From Cellulomonas chengniuliangii (GTDB lineage Bacteria > Actinomycetota > Actinomycetes > Actinomycetales > Cellulomonadaceae): a stretch of 64,000 nucleotides of DNA. The stretch lies in contig NZ_CP101988.1 of assembly GCF_024508335.1 (NCBI RefSeq), positions 1,426,001 through 1,490,000 on the forward strand, in the 5' to 3' direction. Of this stretch, positions 8,124-18,800 are shown piece after piece. The notes below the pieces were generated by a model. It saw only the letters and a program-made list of their open reading frames with translations, did no database searches and had not been told where the DNA came from. A program made the position numbers and the translations under genes. Positions within the stretch are counted from its first letter, which is position 1. Every line of letters starts with the position of its first letter.

Positions 8124-8903
8124 GTGCCTGATCCTCTCGACACCGCCCAGCCCGCCCAGCCAGCCCAGAACCCGCGCGTGAGCCACGTCGCCGGGAGCCG
8201 GGCCGGGGCCTCGCCGGCATCTGTGACCGCACTCCCCGCAGCCGTGCTGTGGGACATGGACGGCACCCTCATCGACTCCGAGCCGTTCTGGATCGCCGCG
8301 GAGCTCGAGCTGGCCGCCGCCCACGGCGCCGTGTGGACGCACGCCGACGGGCTCGCCATGGTCGGCAACCCGATGACCACCAGCGCCGCGGCGCTGCGCA
8401 GCCGTGGCGTGGACCTCTCCGACGCGGAGATCTCCGCCTTCCTCAACGTGCGAGTGGCGGCCGGGGTCGCCGCGGGCACGCCGTGGCAGCCCGGCGCGCA
8501 GGAGATGCTCGCCGCGCTCGTGGCCGCGAAGGTGCCAATGGCGCTGGTCACGTCGTCCCACCGGGAGCTCGCCGAGCCGTTCGTGCGGTCCGCGGGCGTG
8601 TTCGACGTCTCGGTGTGCGGTGACGAGGTGGCTCGGCCGAAGCCGGATCCCGAGCCGTACCTGACCGCCGCGGCGTTGCTCGGCGTGGACATCGCGGACT
8701 GCGTGGCCGTCGAGGACTCGCCCGCGGGGATCGCCTCGGCCAGCGCCTCGGGCGCGCACGTGATCGCCGTCGAGGTGATGGTGGGACTCGAGCCGCGGCC
8801 CGGTGTCAGCAGGGTGCGGTCGCTGGCCGATGTGACCCTCGACGACCTCGGCCGGGTGCTCGGCGGCGAGCTGCTCGTGCCGCGCGAGGTCGACAGCGTC
8901 TGA
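8124..8903 (+). CDS. HAD-superfamily hydrolase (beta-phosphoglucomutase/phosphatase type)
   Basis: A 259-residue HAD phosphatase, cytoplasmic. Motif I is WDMDGTLIDSEPF with the nucleophile Asp and acid/base Asp. The alpha-helical cap follows. Motif II is VTSSH, motif III includes the Lys in ARPKPDPEPYL, and motif IV is VAVEDSPAGIASA. The first 30 or so residues are Pro/Ala/Gln-rich and lie outside the fold; the start at GTG 8124 rests on the -10 box, with in-frame GTGs at 8178 and 8223 as alternatives. The substrate is a small phosphorylated metabolite, not identified. It ends in a hairpin shared with the convergent nuclease gene. Confidence 0.88.
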   Translation: MPDPLDTAQPAQPAQNPRVSHVAGSRAGASPASVTALPAAVLWDMDGTLIDSEPFWIAAELELAAAHGAVWTHADGLAMVGNPMTTSAAALRSRGVDLSDAEISAFLNVRVAAGVAAGTPWQPGAQEMLAALVAAKVPMALVTSSHRELAEPFVRSAGVFDVSVCGDEVARPKPDPEPYLTAAALLGVDIADCVAVEDSPAGIASASASGAHVIAVEVMVGLEPRPGVSRVRSLADVTLDDLGRVLGGELLVPREVDSV

Positions 8904-8909
8904 CGCGGA

Positions 8910-8927
8910 CGCGCCCCTCCGGGCGCG
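8910..8927. terminator. Hairpin between convergent HAD and RecB-like genes
   Basis: A 7-bp perfect stem (CGCGCCC and GGGCGCG) with a 4-nt loop lies 7 bp after the HAD stop codon. Confidence 0.5.
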
Positions 8928-8966
8928 CCGCATCCGGCGGCGGCGGGCGTGGACCGCCCGGTCGGC

Positions 8967-9956
8967 TCAGACCGCCGAGGCGGGCTCCACGCCGAGGGCC
9001 AGCCGCACGGCCCCCTCCGGGATCTCCGGCGGGGCGCCGCCGAAGGCGGGGCACAGGTCGCGGTGCGCGCACCAGTCGCACAGCCTCGACTTCCGGGGGC
9101 GCCAGTCCCCGCTGCGCGCGGTCTCCTCGATGCCCGACCAGATCGACCGGACGCGCGCCTCCAGGCTGAGCATCTCGGGCTCGGTGGGCTCGTGGCGCAG
9201 GATGGTGCCGTCGCCCAGGTAGACGAGCTGCAGCATGCGGGGCAGCTCGCCGCGCTCGCGCCACAGCATGAAGGCGTAGAACCGCATCTGGAACAGCGCT
9301 GTGCCCTCGTAGCCGGCCCGGGGCGAGCGGCCCGTCTTGTAGTCCACGACCCGCATGGCGCCGCCCGGGGCGACGTCGAGCCGGTCGACGATGCCCCGCA
9401 GCTGAGGGCCGTCGTCCAGCTGGGTGCGCACCGACATCTCGCGCTCATGCGGCTGCAGCCGGTTCGGGTCCTCGAGGGTGAAGTACGTGTCGAGCAGGCG
9501 CCCAGCACTCGCCAGCCACTCGTCCCACTCGGCCTCCTGAGCGAAGAGCTCGGCGTGCCGGGGCTGCTCGGTGAGCAGCTCGTGCCAGCGTTCGGGGAGC
9601 ATCGCGTGCGCCGCCTCGAGGGTGCGCTGCCCCGCGGGCAGGTCGAACAGGTGCTCCAGCACCGCGTGGACCAGGGTGCCCCGCACCGCTGCCGCGCTGG
9701 GCGGCTCGGGCAGCCGGTCGACGACCCGGAACCGGAACAGCAGTGGGCACTGCAGGAAGTCGTTCGCGCGCGATGGCGACAGGCCGGGCACGGACCGCCG
9801 CACCGGCGCCTCTTCCATGACCGGCTCGGCCCCCACCGCCTCAGCCTCGGCAGATGCGGCCTCGACAGTCACCGGTCCGGGCACGCCGGGCACGAGCCCA
9901 TCGGATCCCGGCGTGCTGCGCTCGGGCGGCTGGAGGGGGGTCTGCGTGGTCGGCAC
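8967..9956 (-). CDS. RecB-family PD-(D/E)XK nuclease with 4Fe-4S cluster
   Basis: A 329-residue stand-alone RecB/AddB-type nuclease. After a proline-rich lead, LSPSRANDFLQCPLLFRFR gives the first cluster cysteine. The nuclease core has GTLVHAVLEHL and VVDYKTGRSP (the D and K of the active site). The last three cysteines come in RLCDWCAHRDLCPAF. The one-plus-three cysteine spacing is that of AddB/Cas4-type Fe-S nucleases. No helicase domain is attached. Genes of this type often neighbour the tRNA methyltransferase and proteasome ATPase in actinobacteria, as here. The start is a GTG 6 nt after a TAGGCT -10 box. Confidence 0.9.
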   Translation of the reverse strand: MPTTQTPLQPPERSTPGSDGLVPGVPGPVTVEAASAEAEAVGAEPVMEEAPVRRSVPGLSPSRANDFLQCPLLFRFRVVDRLPEPPSAAAVRGTLVHAVLEHLFDLPAGQRTLEAAHAMLPERWHELLTEQPRHAELFAQEAEWDEWLASAGRLLDTYFTLEDPNRLQPHEREMSVRTQLDDGPQLRGIVDRLDVAPGGAMRVVDYKTGRSPRAGYEGTALFQMRFYAFMLWRERGELPRMLQLVYLGDGTILRHEPTEPEMLSLEARVRSIWSGIEETARSGDWRPRKSRLCDWCAHRDLCPAFGGAPPEIPEGAVRLALGVEPASAV

Positions 9957-9962
9957 GCGGCA

Positions 9963-9968
9963 AGCCTA
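9963..9968 (-). promoter_or_regulatory. -10 box (TAGGCT) for the leaderless RecB-like gene
   Basis: On the minus strand TAGGCT ends 6 nt before GTG 9956. Confidence 0.5.
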
Positions 9969-10031
9969 GGCGCCGGTCCTGACATGCCGGCTGCGCGCGC
10001 CCGGGTGACCGCTCGGGCGACTACGGGCACC

Positions 10032-10037
10032 TAGGCT
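10032..10037 (+). promoter_or_regulatory. -10 box (TAGGCT) for the leaderless site-2 protease gene
   Basis: TAGGCT ends 6 nt before GTG 10044. It mirrors the divergent -10 box of the nuclease gene about 65 bp away. Confidence 0.5.
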
Positions 10038-10039
10038 GA

Positions 10040-12229
<2,190 letters not shown>

Positions 12230-12240
12230 CCGGCGCGGCG

Positions 12241-12274
12241 CTGCCGCCGACGGTGCGACACGCGTCGGCGGCAG
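12241..12274 (+). terminator. Hairpin terminator after trmI
   Basis: A perfect 12-bp stem (12241-12252 and 12263-12274) with a 10-nt loop separates trmI from mpa. It implies mpa has its own promoter; TAGGGT at 12359-12364 is a candidate -10. Confidence 0.6.
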
Positions 12275-12407
12275 GGCTGGGCGAGGCTGTTCGCGCAGGC
12301 TGCGCGGCTGAGGCGACCACCAGGAGAGAAACGCTCGGCACCCTGCTGCCGTAGAAGTTAGGGTCGTCAGACCAGCACATCGGTGTGCACCTCGGCGGTC
12401 GACCCTC

Positions 12408-12413
12408 AGGAGG
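12408..12413 (+). promoter_or_regulatory. Strong Shine-Dalgarno site of mpa
   Basis: AGGAGG lies 8 nt before ATG 12422. It sets the start and marks mpa as a leadered gene among many leaderless ones. Confidence 0.7.
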
Positions 12414-12421
12414 ACCACACG

Positions 12422-14056
12422 ATGACGGAACCGGCAGCGACTGGCCACGACCTGCAGCGTGAGATCAACCTGCTCGCCGCGCGCAACGAGCGCATCGCCG
12501 AGGCGCTGATGGCGGCCCGCGAGCAGATCGTCGAGCTCAAGCGTCAGCTCGACGATCTGGCAAAGCCCCCCGGGAGCTTCGCGACGTTCCTGTCCGCGCG
12601 GTCGGACGGCACCGTGGACGTCATCTCCTCCGGGCGCAAGATGCACGTCGGCGCGAGCCCGACGCTCGACGTGGACCGGCTGCGCCCCGGCCAGGAGGTC
12701 ATGCTCAACGAGGCCCTGACGGTCGTGGAGGCCGGCGGGTACGAGGACGTCGGCGAGCTCGTCACGGTCAAGGAGCTGCTCGGCGCCAACCGCGCGCTCG
12801 TGGTGGGCCGCGGCGACGAGGAGCGGGTGGTGAGGTTCTCCGGCCAGCTCCTCGAGGACTCGGTGCGCGTCGGCGACGCGCTCACGGTCGAGACCCGCTC
12901 CGGGTTCGTGCTCGAGCGCATCCCCCGGGCCGAGGTCGAGGACCTCGTGCTCGAGGAGGTGCCCGACATCGACTACTCGGACATCGGCGGGCTCGGGCCC
13001 CAGATCGAGGCGATCCGCGACGCCGTGGAGCTGCCGTTCCTTCACCCCGACCTCTTCCGCGAGCACGGGCTCAAGCCTCCGAAGGGCGTCCTGCTCTACG
13101 GCCCGCCGGGATGCGGAAAGACGCTCATCGCCAAGGCGGTGGCCCGCTCCCTGGCGCTCACCGCGGCCAAGGCGCGGGGCGAGGACGGGAACGAGGCGCG
13201 CAGCTACTTCCTCAACGTCAAGGGCCCCGAGCTGCTCAACAAGTACGTGGGGGAGACCGAGCGCCACATCCGGCTCATCTTCGCCAGGGCGCGCGAGAAG
13301 GCGTCGCAGGGGCATCCCGTGGTGGTGTTCTTCGACGAGATGGAGTCGCTGTTCCGCACCCGCGGCACCGGCATCTCGAGCGATGTCGAGACCACGATCG
13401 TCCCCCAGCTGCTCAGCGAGATCGACGGCGTGGAGCGGCTGGACAACGTCATCGTCATCGGCGCCTCGAACCGCGAGGACATGATCGACCCGGCGATCCT
13501 GCGCCCCGGGCGGCTCGACGTGAAGATCAAGATCGAGCGGCCCGACGCAGAGGCCGCCCGCGAGATCTTCGCGAAGTACCTGACGTCGTCCCTGCCCATC
13601 CACGCCGACGACCTGGCCGAGCACGGCGGCCAGGCGGGCGCCGCCGTCGACGCGATGATCACCCGCGTGGTGGAGCGCATGTACTCCGAGACCGAGGAGA
13701 ACCGCTTCCTCGAGGTGACCTACGCGAGCGGTGACAAGGAGATCCTCTTCTTCAAGGACTTCAACTCGGGGGCGATGATCCAGAACGTCGTCGACCGCGC
13801 CAAGAAGTCCGCGATCAAGGACCTGCTGGCCACCGGCCAGCGCGGCGTGCGCGTCGACCACCTGCTCACGGCGTGCGTGGACGAGTTCAAGGAGAACGAG
13901 GACCTCCCCAACACGACCAACCCGGACGACTGGGCGCGGATCTCCGGCAAGAAGGGCGAGCGGATCGTGTTCATCCGCACGATCGTCCAGGGGAAGAAGG
14001 GCGCCGACGCGTCTCGCACCATCGAGACCGTCACCAGCACCGGGCAGTACCTCTGA
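12422..14056 (+). CDS. mpa: Proteasome-associated AAA ATPase Mpa/ARC
   Basis: Hexameric ATPase that binds Pup, unfolds pupylated proteins and feeds them to the 20S core. The 544 residues comprise an N-terminal coiled coil (about residues 8-50, the Pup-binding part), a double OB region, and an AAA domain with Walker A GPPGCGKT near residue 227, Walker B VVFFDEME and sensor-2 region [12 protein letters not shown]. The last residues, TSTGQYL, end in the QYL tail that docks into the proteasome alpha ring in Mycobacterium Mpa. The start is fixed by the AGGAGG site. It is followed by a terminator, so mpa and dop are separate transcripts. Confidence 0.97.
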   Translation: MTEPAATGHDLQREINLLAARNERIAEALMAAREQIVELKRQLDDLAKPPGSFATFLSARSDGTVDVISSGRKMHVGASPTLDVDRLRPGQEVMLNEALTVVEAGGYEDVGELVTVKELLGANRALVVGRGDEERVVRFSGQLLEDSVRVGDALTVETRSGFVLERIPRAEVEDLVLEEVPDIDYSDIGGLGPQIEAIRDAVELPFLHPDLFREHGLKPPKGVLLYGPPGCGKTLIAKAVARSLALTAAKARGEDGNEARSYFLNVKGPELLNKYVGETERHIRLIFARAREKASQGHPVVVFFDEMESLFRTRGTGISSDVETTIVPQLLSEIDGVERLDNVIVIGASNREDMIDPAILRPGRLDVKIKIERPDAEAAREIFAKYLTSSLPIHADDLAEHGGQAGAAVDAMITRVVERMYSETEENRFLEVTYASGDKEILFFKDFNSGAMIQNVVDRAKKSAIKDLLATGQRGVRVDHLLTACVDEFKENEDLPNTTNPDDWARISGKKGERIVFIRTIVQGKKGADASRTIETVTSTGQYL

Positions 14057-14071
14057 CACCGGGGGCGGCAC

Positions 14072-14096
14072 GGGCGGCGCTCATGAGGCGCCGCCC
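14072..14096 (+). terminator. Hairpin terminator after mpa
   Basis: GGGCGGCGC and GCGCCGCCC form a 9-bp stem around a 7-nt loop, 15 bp after the mpa stop codon. Confidence 0.55.
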
Positions 14097-14153
14097 ACTC
14101 GGGCCGGGGCGCCGCGCACCCGGACCGACGCCCTGCTCGACTGACCCGACGCC

Positions 14154-14159
14154 TAGGGT
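14154..14159 (+). promoter_or_regulatory. -10 box (TAGGGT) for leaderless dop
   Basis: TAGGGT ends 6 nt before GTG 14166. This favours it over the GTG at 14160, which directly abuts the box. Confidence 0.5.
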
Positions 14160-14165
14160 GTGCCT

Positions 14166-15776
14166 GTGAGCGTGCGTCGTGTGATGGGCATCGAGACCGA
14201 GTACGGAATCCTCCAACCGGGGCGGCCCAACGCCAACCCCATGCTGCTGTCGAGCCACGTCGTGGCCGTGCACGCCGCAGCGCGCGAGGGAACGCGCACC
14301 CGCGCCCGCTGGGACTACGACGACGAGGACCCGCTGCTCGACGCCCGCGGATTCCACCTCCAGCGGGCGGCCGCGCACCCGTCGTTGCTCACCGACGACC
14401 CGGCGCGGCCCGCGCCGTCCGGCGACGGGCCGCAGGAGCTCGCCCGGTCGCTCGTCGATGAGTACGAGGACCCGGGCGCCGCGAACGTGATCCTCACGAA
14501 CGGCGCCCGGCTGTACGTGGACCACGCGCACCCGGAGTACTCCTCCCCGGAGGTCACCGGCCCACTCGACGCCGTCCGGTGGGACAGGGCGGGGGAGCTC
14601 GTCATGCTCGCGTCCGTGCGAGCCCTCGCGTCGACGCCCGCGCTGCCCGACGTCGCGCTGTACAAGAACAACGTCGACGGCAAGGGAGCCACCTACGGCA
14701 CCCATGAGAACTTCTTGGTGGACCGGGCCGTGCCGTTCACTCAGCTCGCCTCCCGCCTCATGCCGTTCCTGGTGACCCGCCAGGTGTTCACCGGCGCCGG
14801 CCGGGTGGGCCTCGGGCAGCGGGGGGAACGCGCCGGGTTCCAGGTCTCCCAGCGCGCGGACTACATCGAGGCGGAGATCGGGCTCGAGACGACATTGCGG
14901 CGGCCCATCGTCAACACGCGCGACGAGCCGCACGCCGACCCGGACCGCTGGCGGCGGCTGCACGTGATCTTCAGTGACGCGAACCTGCTGGAGGTGGCGA
15001 CCTACCTCAAACTCGGCACCACCTCGCTCGTGCTCTGGCTGATCGAGCAGGCGGAGGCCGGTGGGGCCGACGTCGGCCCCATGCTCGCGACCGTCGACGC
15101 GCTGACGTTGCGCGACCCCGTCTCGGCGACGCGCATCGTGAGTCATGACGTCGCGCTGACCGCGCGCCTGGAGCTCGCGGACGGGCGTCAGATGACGGCG
15201 CTGGAGATCCAGGGCGCCTACCTCGACGCGGTGCGCCAGGCGCTCGCCAGCGTCGGCGGCGAGCCCGACGACGAGACGCGCGACGTGCTCGACCGTTGGG
15301 GGTCGCTGCTGACCAGGCTCGCCGATGACCCGGCCAGCTGCGCCCGAGAGGTGGAGTGGCTGGCCAAGTTGCGGCTGCTCGAGGGCCTGCGCCGCCGCGA
15401 CCACCTGGAGTGGGACAATCCCCGACTCGCGGCCGTCGACCTGCAATGGTCCGACGTGCGGCCCGAGCGCGGCCTCTACCACCGGCTGCTGGCGGCGGGC
15501 GCCGTGGAGACGCTCGTGACTCCTGAGGAGGTCGAGGAGGCCGTCAGCCACCCGCCGCGCGACACCCGCGCCTACTTCCGCGGCGAGGCCATCGCGCGAT
15601 TCGGCCCGCAGGTCTCGGCGGCGAGCTGGGACTCGGTGATCTTCGACGTCCCCGGCGCGCCGACCCTGCAGCGCGTCCCCATGCGCGACCCGTTGCGCGG
15701 CACCGAGGCGCATGTGGGCGCCCTGCTGAAGGCGAGCCCGGACGCGGGGAGCCTGCTCAAGGCGCTGGAGACGTGA
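14166..15776 (+). CDS. dop: Pup deamidase/depupylase Dop
   Basis: Converts the C-terminal Gln of Pup to Glu so that PafA can use it, and also removes Pup from substrates. It belongs to the carboxylate-amine ligase fold shared with PafA and glutamine synthetase. The 536 residues show the nucleotide-binding N terminus (VMGIETEYGILQPG), the Dop-specific acidic loop (RWDYDDEDPLLDARGF) absent from PafA, the catalytic-Asp region LYVDHAHPEYSSPE, and the shared KNNVDGKGATYGTHENF and [13 protein letters not shown] motifs. It begins a separate leaderless transcript after mpa. The next gene on this strand is pup, 5.5 kb away, because of the inserted membrane-protein gene. Confidence 0.96.
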   Translation: MSVRRVMGIETEYGILQPGRPNANPMLLSSHVVAVHAAAREGTRTRARWDYDDEDPLLDARGFHLQRAAAHPSLLTDDPARPAPSGDGPQELARSLVDEYEDPGAANVILTNGARLYVDHAHPEYSSPEVTGPLDAVRWDRAGELVMLASVRALASTPALPDVALYKNNVDGKGATYGTHENFLVDRAVPFTQLASRLMPFLVTRQVFTGAGRVGLGQRGERAGFQVSQRADYIEAEIGLETTLRRPIVNTRDEPHADPDRWRRLHVIFSDANLLEVATYLKLGTTSLVLWLIEQAEAGGADVGPMLATVDALTLRDPVSATRIVSHDVALTARLELADGRQMTALEIQGAYLDAVRQALASVGGEPDDETRDVLDRWGSLLTRLADDPASCAREVEWLAKLRLLEGLRRRDHLEWDNPRLAAVDLQWSDVRPERGLYHRLLAAGAVETLVTPEEVEEAVSHPPRDTRAYFRGEAIARFGPQVSAASWDSVIFDVPGAPTLQRVPMRDPLRGTEAHVGALLKASPDAGSLLKALET

Positions 15777-15895
15777 GCCCGTCCGGGCGCTGACCCGCGT
15801 CAAGCAGGCAGGCGAGTCCGCCTCGCTCACAACGGGCAGACGCCTAAGTCGAGCGTGACGGCATGGGGTCGCACGACGACCGCCGCAGCACGCCG

Positions 15896-18800
15896 TCAGC
15901 GCATCGCCCCGACAAAGCGCACGGCGTCGCGGGCCTCCCGCAGGCGGCGCTCGTACGTCAGGCCGAGTCCGAGGAGAAGTGCTCCGCCGAATGCGAGCAC
16001 CGCCCACCACTCGACGACCCGCATCGCGGCGACGGCCGCCGGGGATGCCTGGATCAGCGCGACCGCGCCCAGCACGAGGCCGCCCAGCAGGAACGGCGCC
16101 TGCCAGCGCAACACAGCGCCCGCGATCACCGCGAGGAGGGCGCCCACGGTGACGAGCAGCAGGCGCCACATGGTGGGGCTGGCCCATGCGGTGGCGAACG
16201 GCACTACGAGCATCAGCACCAGCCCGATCGTCAACGTGGCCCAGCTGTGCGCGTCCGTGTCACGTCGCAACCGGACCACGCCCAGGGCCAGCACCACGAC
16301 GCCCAGGAGCACGACATAGACGTCAGCGGGCACACCCGAGGCCGAGGCCGACGCCGCGCCCGCTGCCGCCGCGACACTGGCGCTGACGACGCCGGTGGCT
16401 ATCGCGCGCCCTCGTGCCGCGCCTGCCTCCACACGCACGCTCACGACGAGGGCCAGAGCGCTCCCGGCAGTCAGCACGGCCAAGGCCCGGAACGATCCGG
16501 CGCTGGTCCCGTCCACGGCCAGCACGCTCGGCGCCAGCGTCACGGCGGCCAGCAGCGGAAGCCCCCACTGTCGTGGCCCGCTGGCCGTGAACGGCCACCG
16601 CCGAGCGGCCAGGATCAGCGTGAGGGCGAGGAGCGTGCCACCCGGCAGCGACCACACCTCGACGTCGCCGACTCCAGGGGCCACCCCGTCTGCTCTGCCC
16701 GCCGCGGGAACCGCGGCGTGGCGCACAGCGACGAGGACGGACAGCAAGGCCGCGCCGAGCAACGGACCGGCGCTTGCCCGCGCCGCCCGGTCGTCATCTC
16801 GCCTGGACAGCATCAGTGCGCCCGCGACGATCAGCACCGTGGAAGCAGCGAGTGCGAGGGGCCCCCGCCAGCCAGCGGCCGGGCCCAGCGCAAGGCACGC
16901 GAGCAATGGCGGGCCGACCACCAGCCACCCGCCGCCCGCGCGTCCACTGGACGCCCACAGCGCTCCGGTGACGGTGACGACGACCCCGCATGCCACCAGC
17001 GGAAGCTCCACGCTCGGGAGGACGCCATGCTGGAGCGCGCCTGGAGTCGCCAGCGCGCAGGCGGCGACCCCGATCGCGACGAGCTGGGCGGCCCGGCCAC
17101 CAGCGGGCGGCGACCACGCCGCCCACCACGCTGTCGCCGCTCCAGCGCACATGACGCAGGCCCAGCGCAGGACGCCGGGCATGTCGGGCCCCACCGCGAG
17201 CGCGGTGGGAAGCACGAGCACGAGCATGACCAGCCACGGCGCGATCTGCGTGACGGCCTGGGCGTTCCGGCCGTCGTCGGCGCGGCGCAGCGCGCGGGTG
17301 GCGGCGACGATCACGCCGCTGGCGGCGATCGTCCACAGCTCGATGTCGACCGCGGACGGTGTGTGAGGCCCGAGCGCCGCGATGGCCGCTGACCGCGCGG
17401 GCCCGGCGAGCACCAGCGCGCCACCGACGAGCACGGTCAGGCGCGAGGCCGAAGGACGGCCGAGTCGTGTGGCCGCGGCGACCAGCGCAGCGCCGACCAG
17501 GAGGGCGGCGAGCATCCGCCACGCGTCGCCCTGGAGCGCCGTCGGCAGGAGCAGGAGCCCGCCCACGCTGAGCCACGAGGCATCCCGGGCCCCGCCGCGG
17601 AGCAGCAGTGCGCCGCTGACGACGAGCAACAGCCCGAGCAGCGAGAAGGGGATGTCCCAGAGTGTGGAGGCGGATGCGGACCCCGTCAGCGCCGCGAGCC
17701 CGGCGAGCGCGAGGCCCACCGGCACTGTCGCGATGCCACCCGGCGTGCGCCAGGATCCCCGCATCGCGCCCCGGAGGGCGAGCATGGCGCACGCGGCGAA
17801 CACCAGGGACCAGCGAGCGACTCCGAGCGTCGACGTGTCGACAGCCATCAGGCTGGGAATGGCCGCCGCGCTGGCTATGACTGGCAGCCCGACGACCACT
17901 GCCGCGCGACGGCTGACGGAGGTCGCGGTGGTGAGCCGCCACCAGGCGAGGCTGATCAGGGCCGCTGCCGGCAGTGACCAGGGCTCCACGTCGGGCAAGC
18001 CCTGCTGCGCGTGGAGGGCGGCGACCGCGGCATGCCACGTCGGGCCGACGAGGAGCACGAGCGCAGCCAGACACAGCAGCACGTCACGACGCGGGCCGGC
18101 GAGGGCGGGAGTCGGCTTCTTCCATGTCCCGCAGGCGACCAGCACGGCCCCAGCGCCCAGCGCGAGCGCGGGGCGGGGCAGGTCCCAGAGTGGGAGGCTC
18201 CCGCCGAGCAGAGCAGTCGGCAGTGTCGCCAGTGCTAGCCCTGAGGCGAGCAGGGGGACGTCGTCGTCTCCGCCCAGGCGACGGCGGCGCAGCGCCACGA
18301 CGAGGAGGACGGCCCCTGTCGGGGCCACATACGCCTCGGGGACGCCCACGCCGCCGTGCAGCAGAAGCACCCACGTCGCCGTGACGCCGAGGCCGAGCGC
18401 CCACCATCGGGCCCACTGGCGGTCGGGTCGCAGCGACCACGCGCCCGCCACCACAGCCGCGACCACCACTGTCAGCGCCAGGCCCCCGGCGCCACCCTCG
18501 TCTCCGACAGTGGCGGCGGCCGCGAGCAGCTGGGTGCCCGCCATCGCCCACGCTGTGACCTCGGCAGCACGGCGCGCGTCCTCGTGGCCGGCGGCCATCA
18601 GCCCGGCGAGGAGGACGCAGGCTCCCGCGGCGGCCGTGACCACCACGGGCAGGGACACGCCAGGCAGGGAGCCACGGGTCGCCATCGACAGGGTGAGGAG
18701 GGTCCCCGGCATCAGCACGCCGCACGCCCCGGCCGCGGCCACCTGCCATAGCGGCCCGAGTGCGGATCGGCCGCGCCGGGCCATGGCCACCGCGGCGAGT

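Noticed and set aside
14031-16187. A 718-codon minus-strand open frame opposite dop
   Set aside because: Shadow frame; the plus strand encodes a complete Dop with all family motifs.
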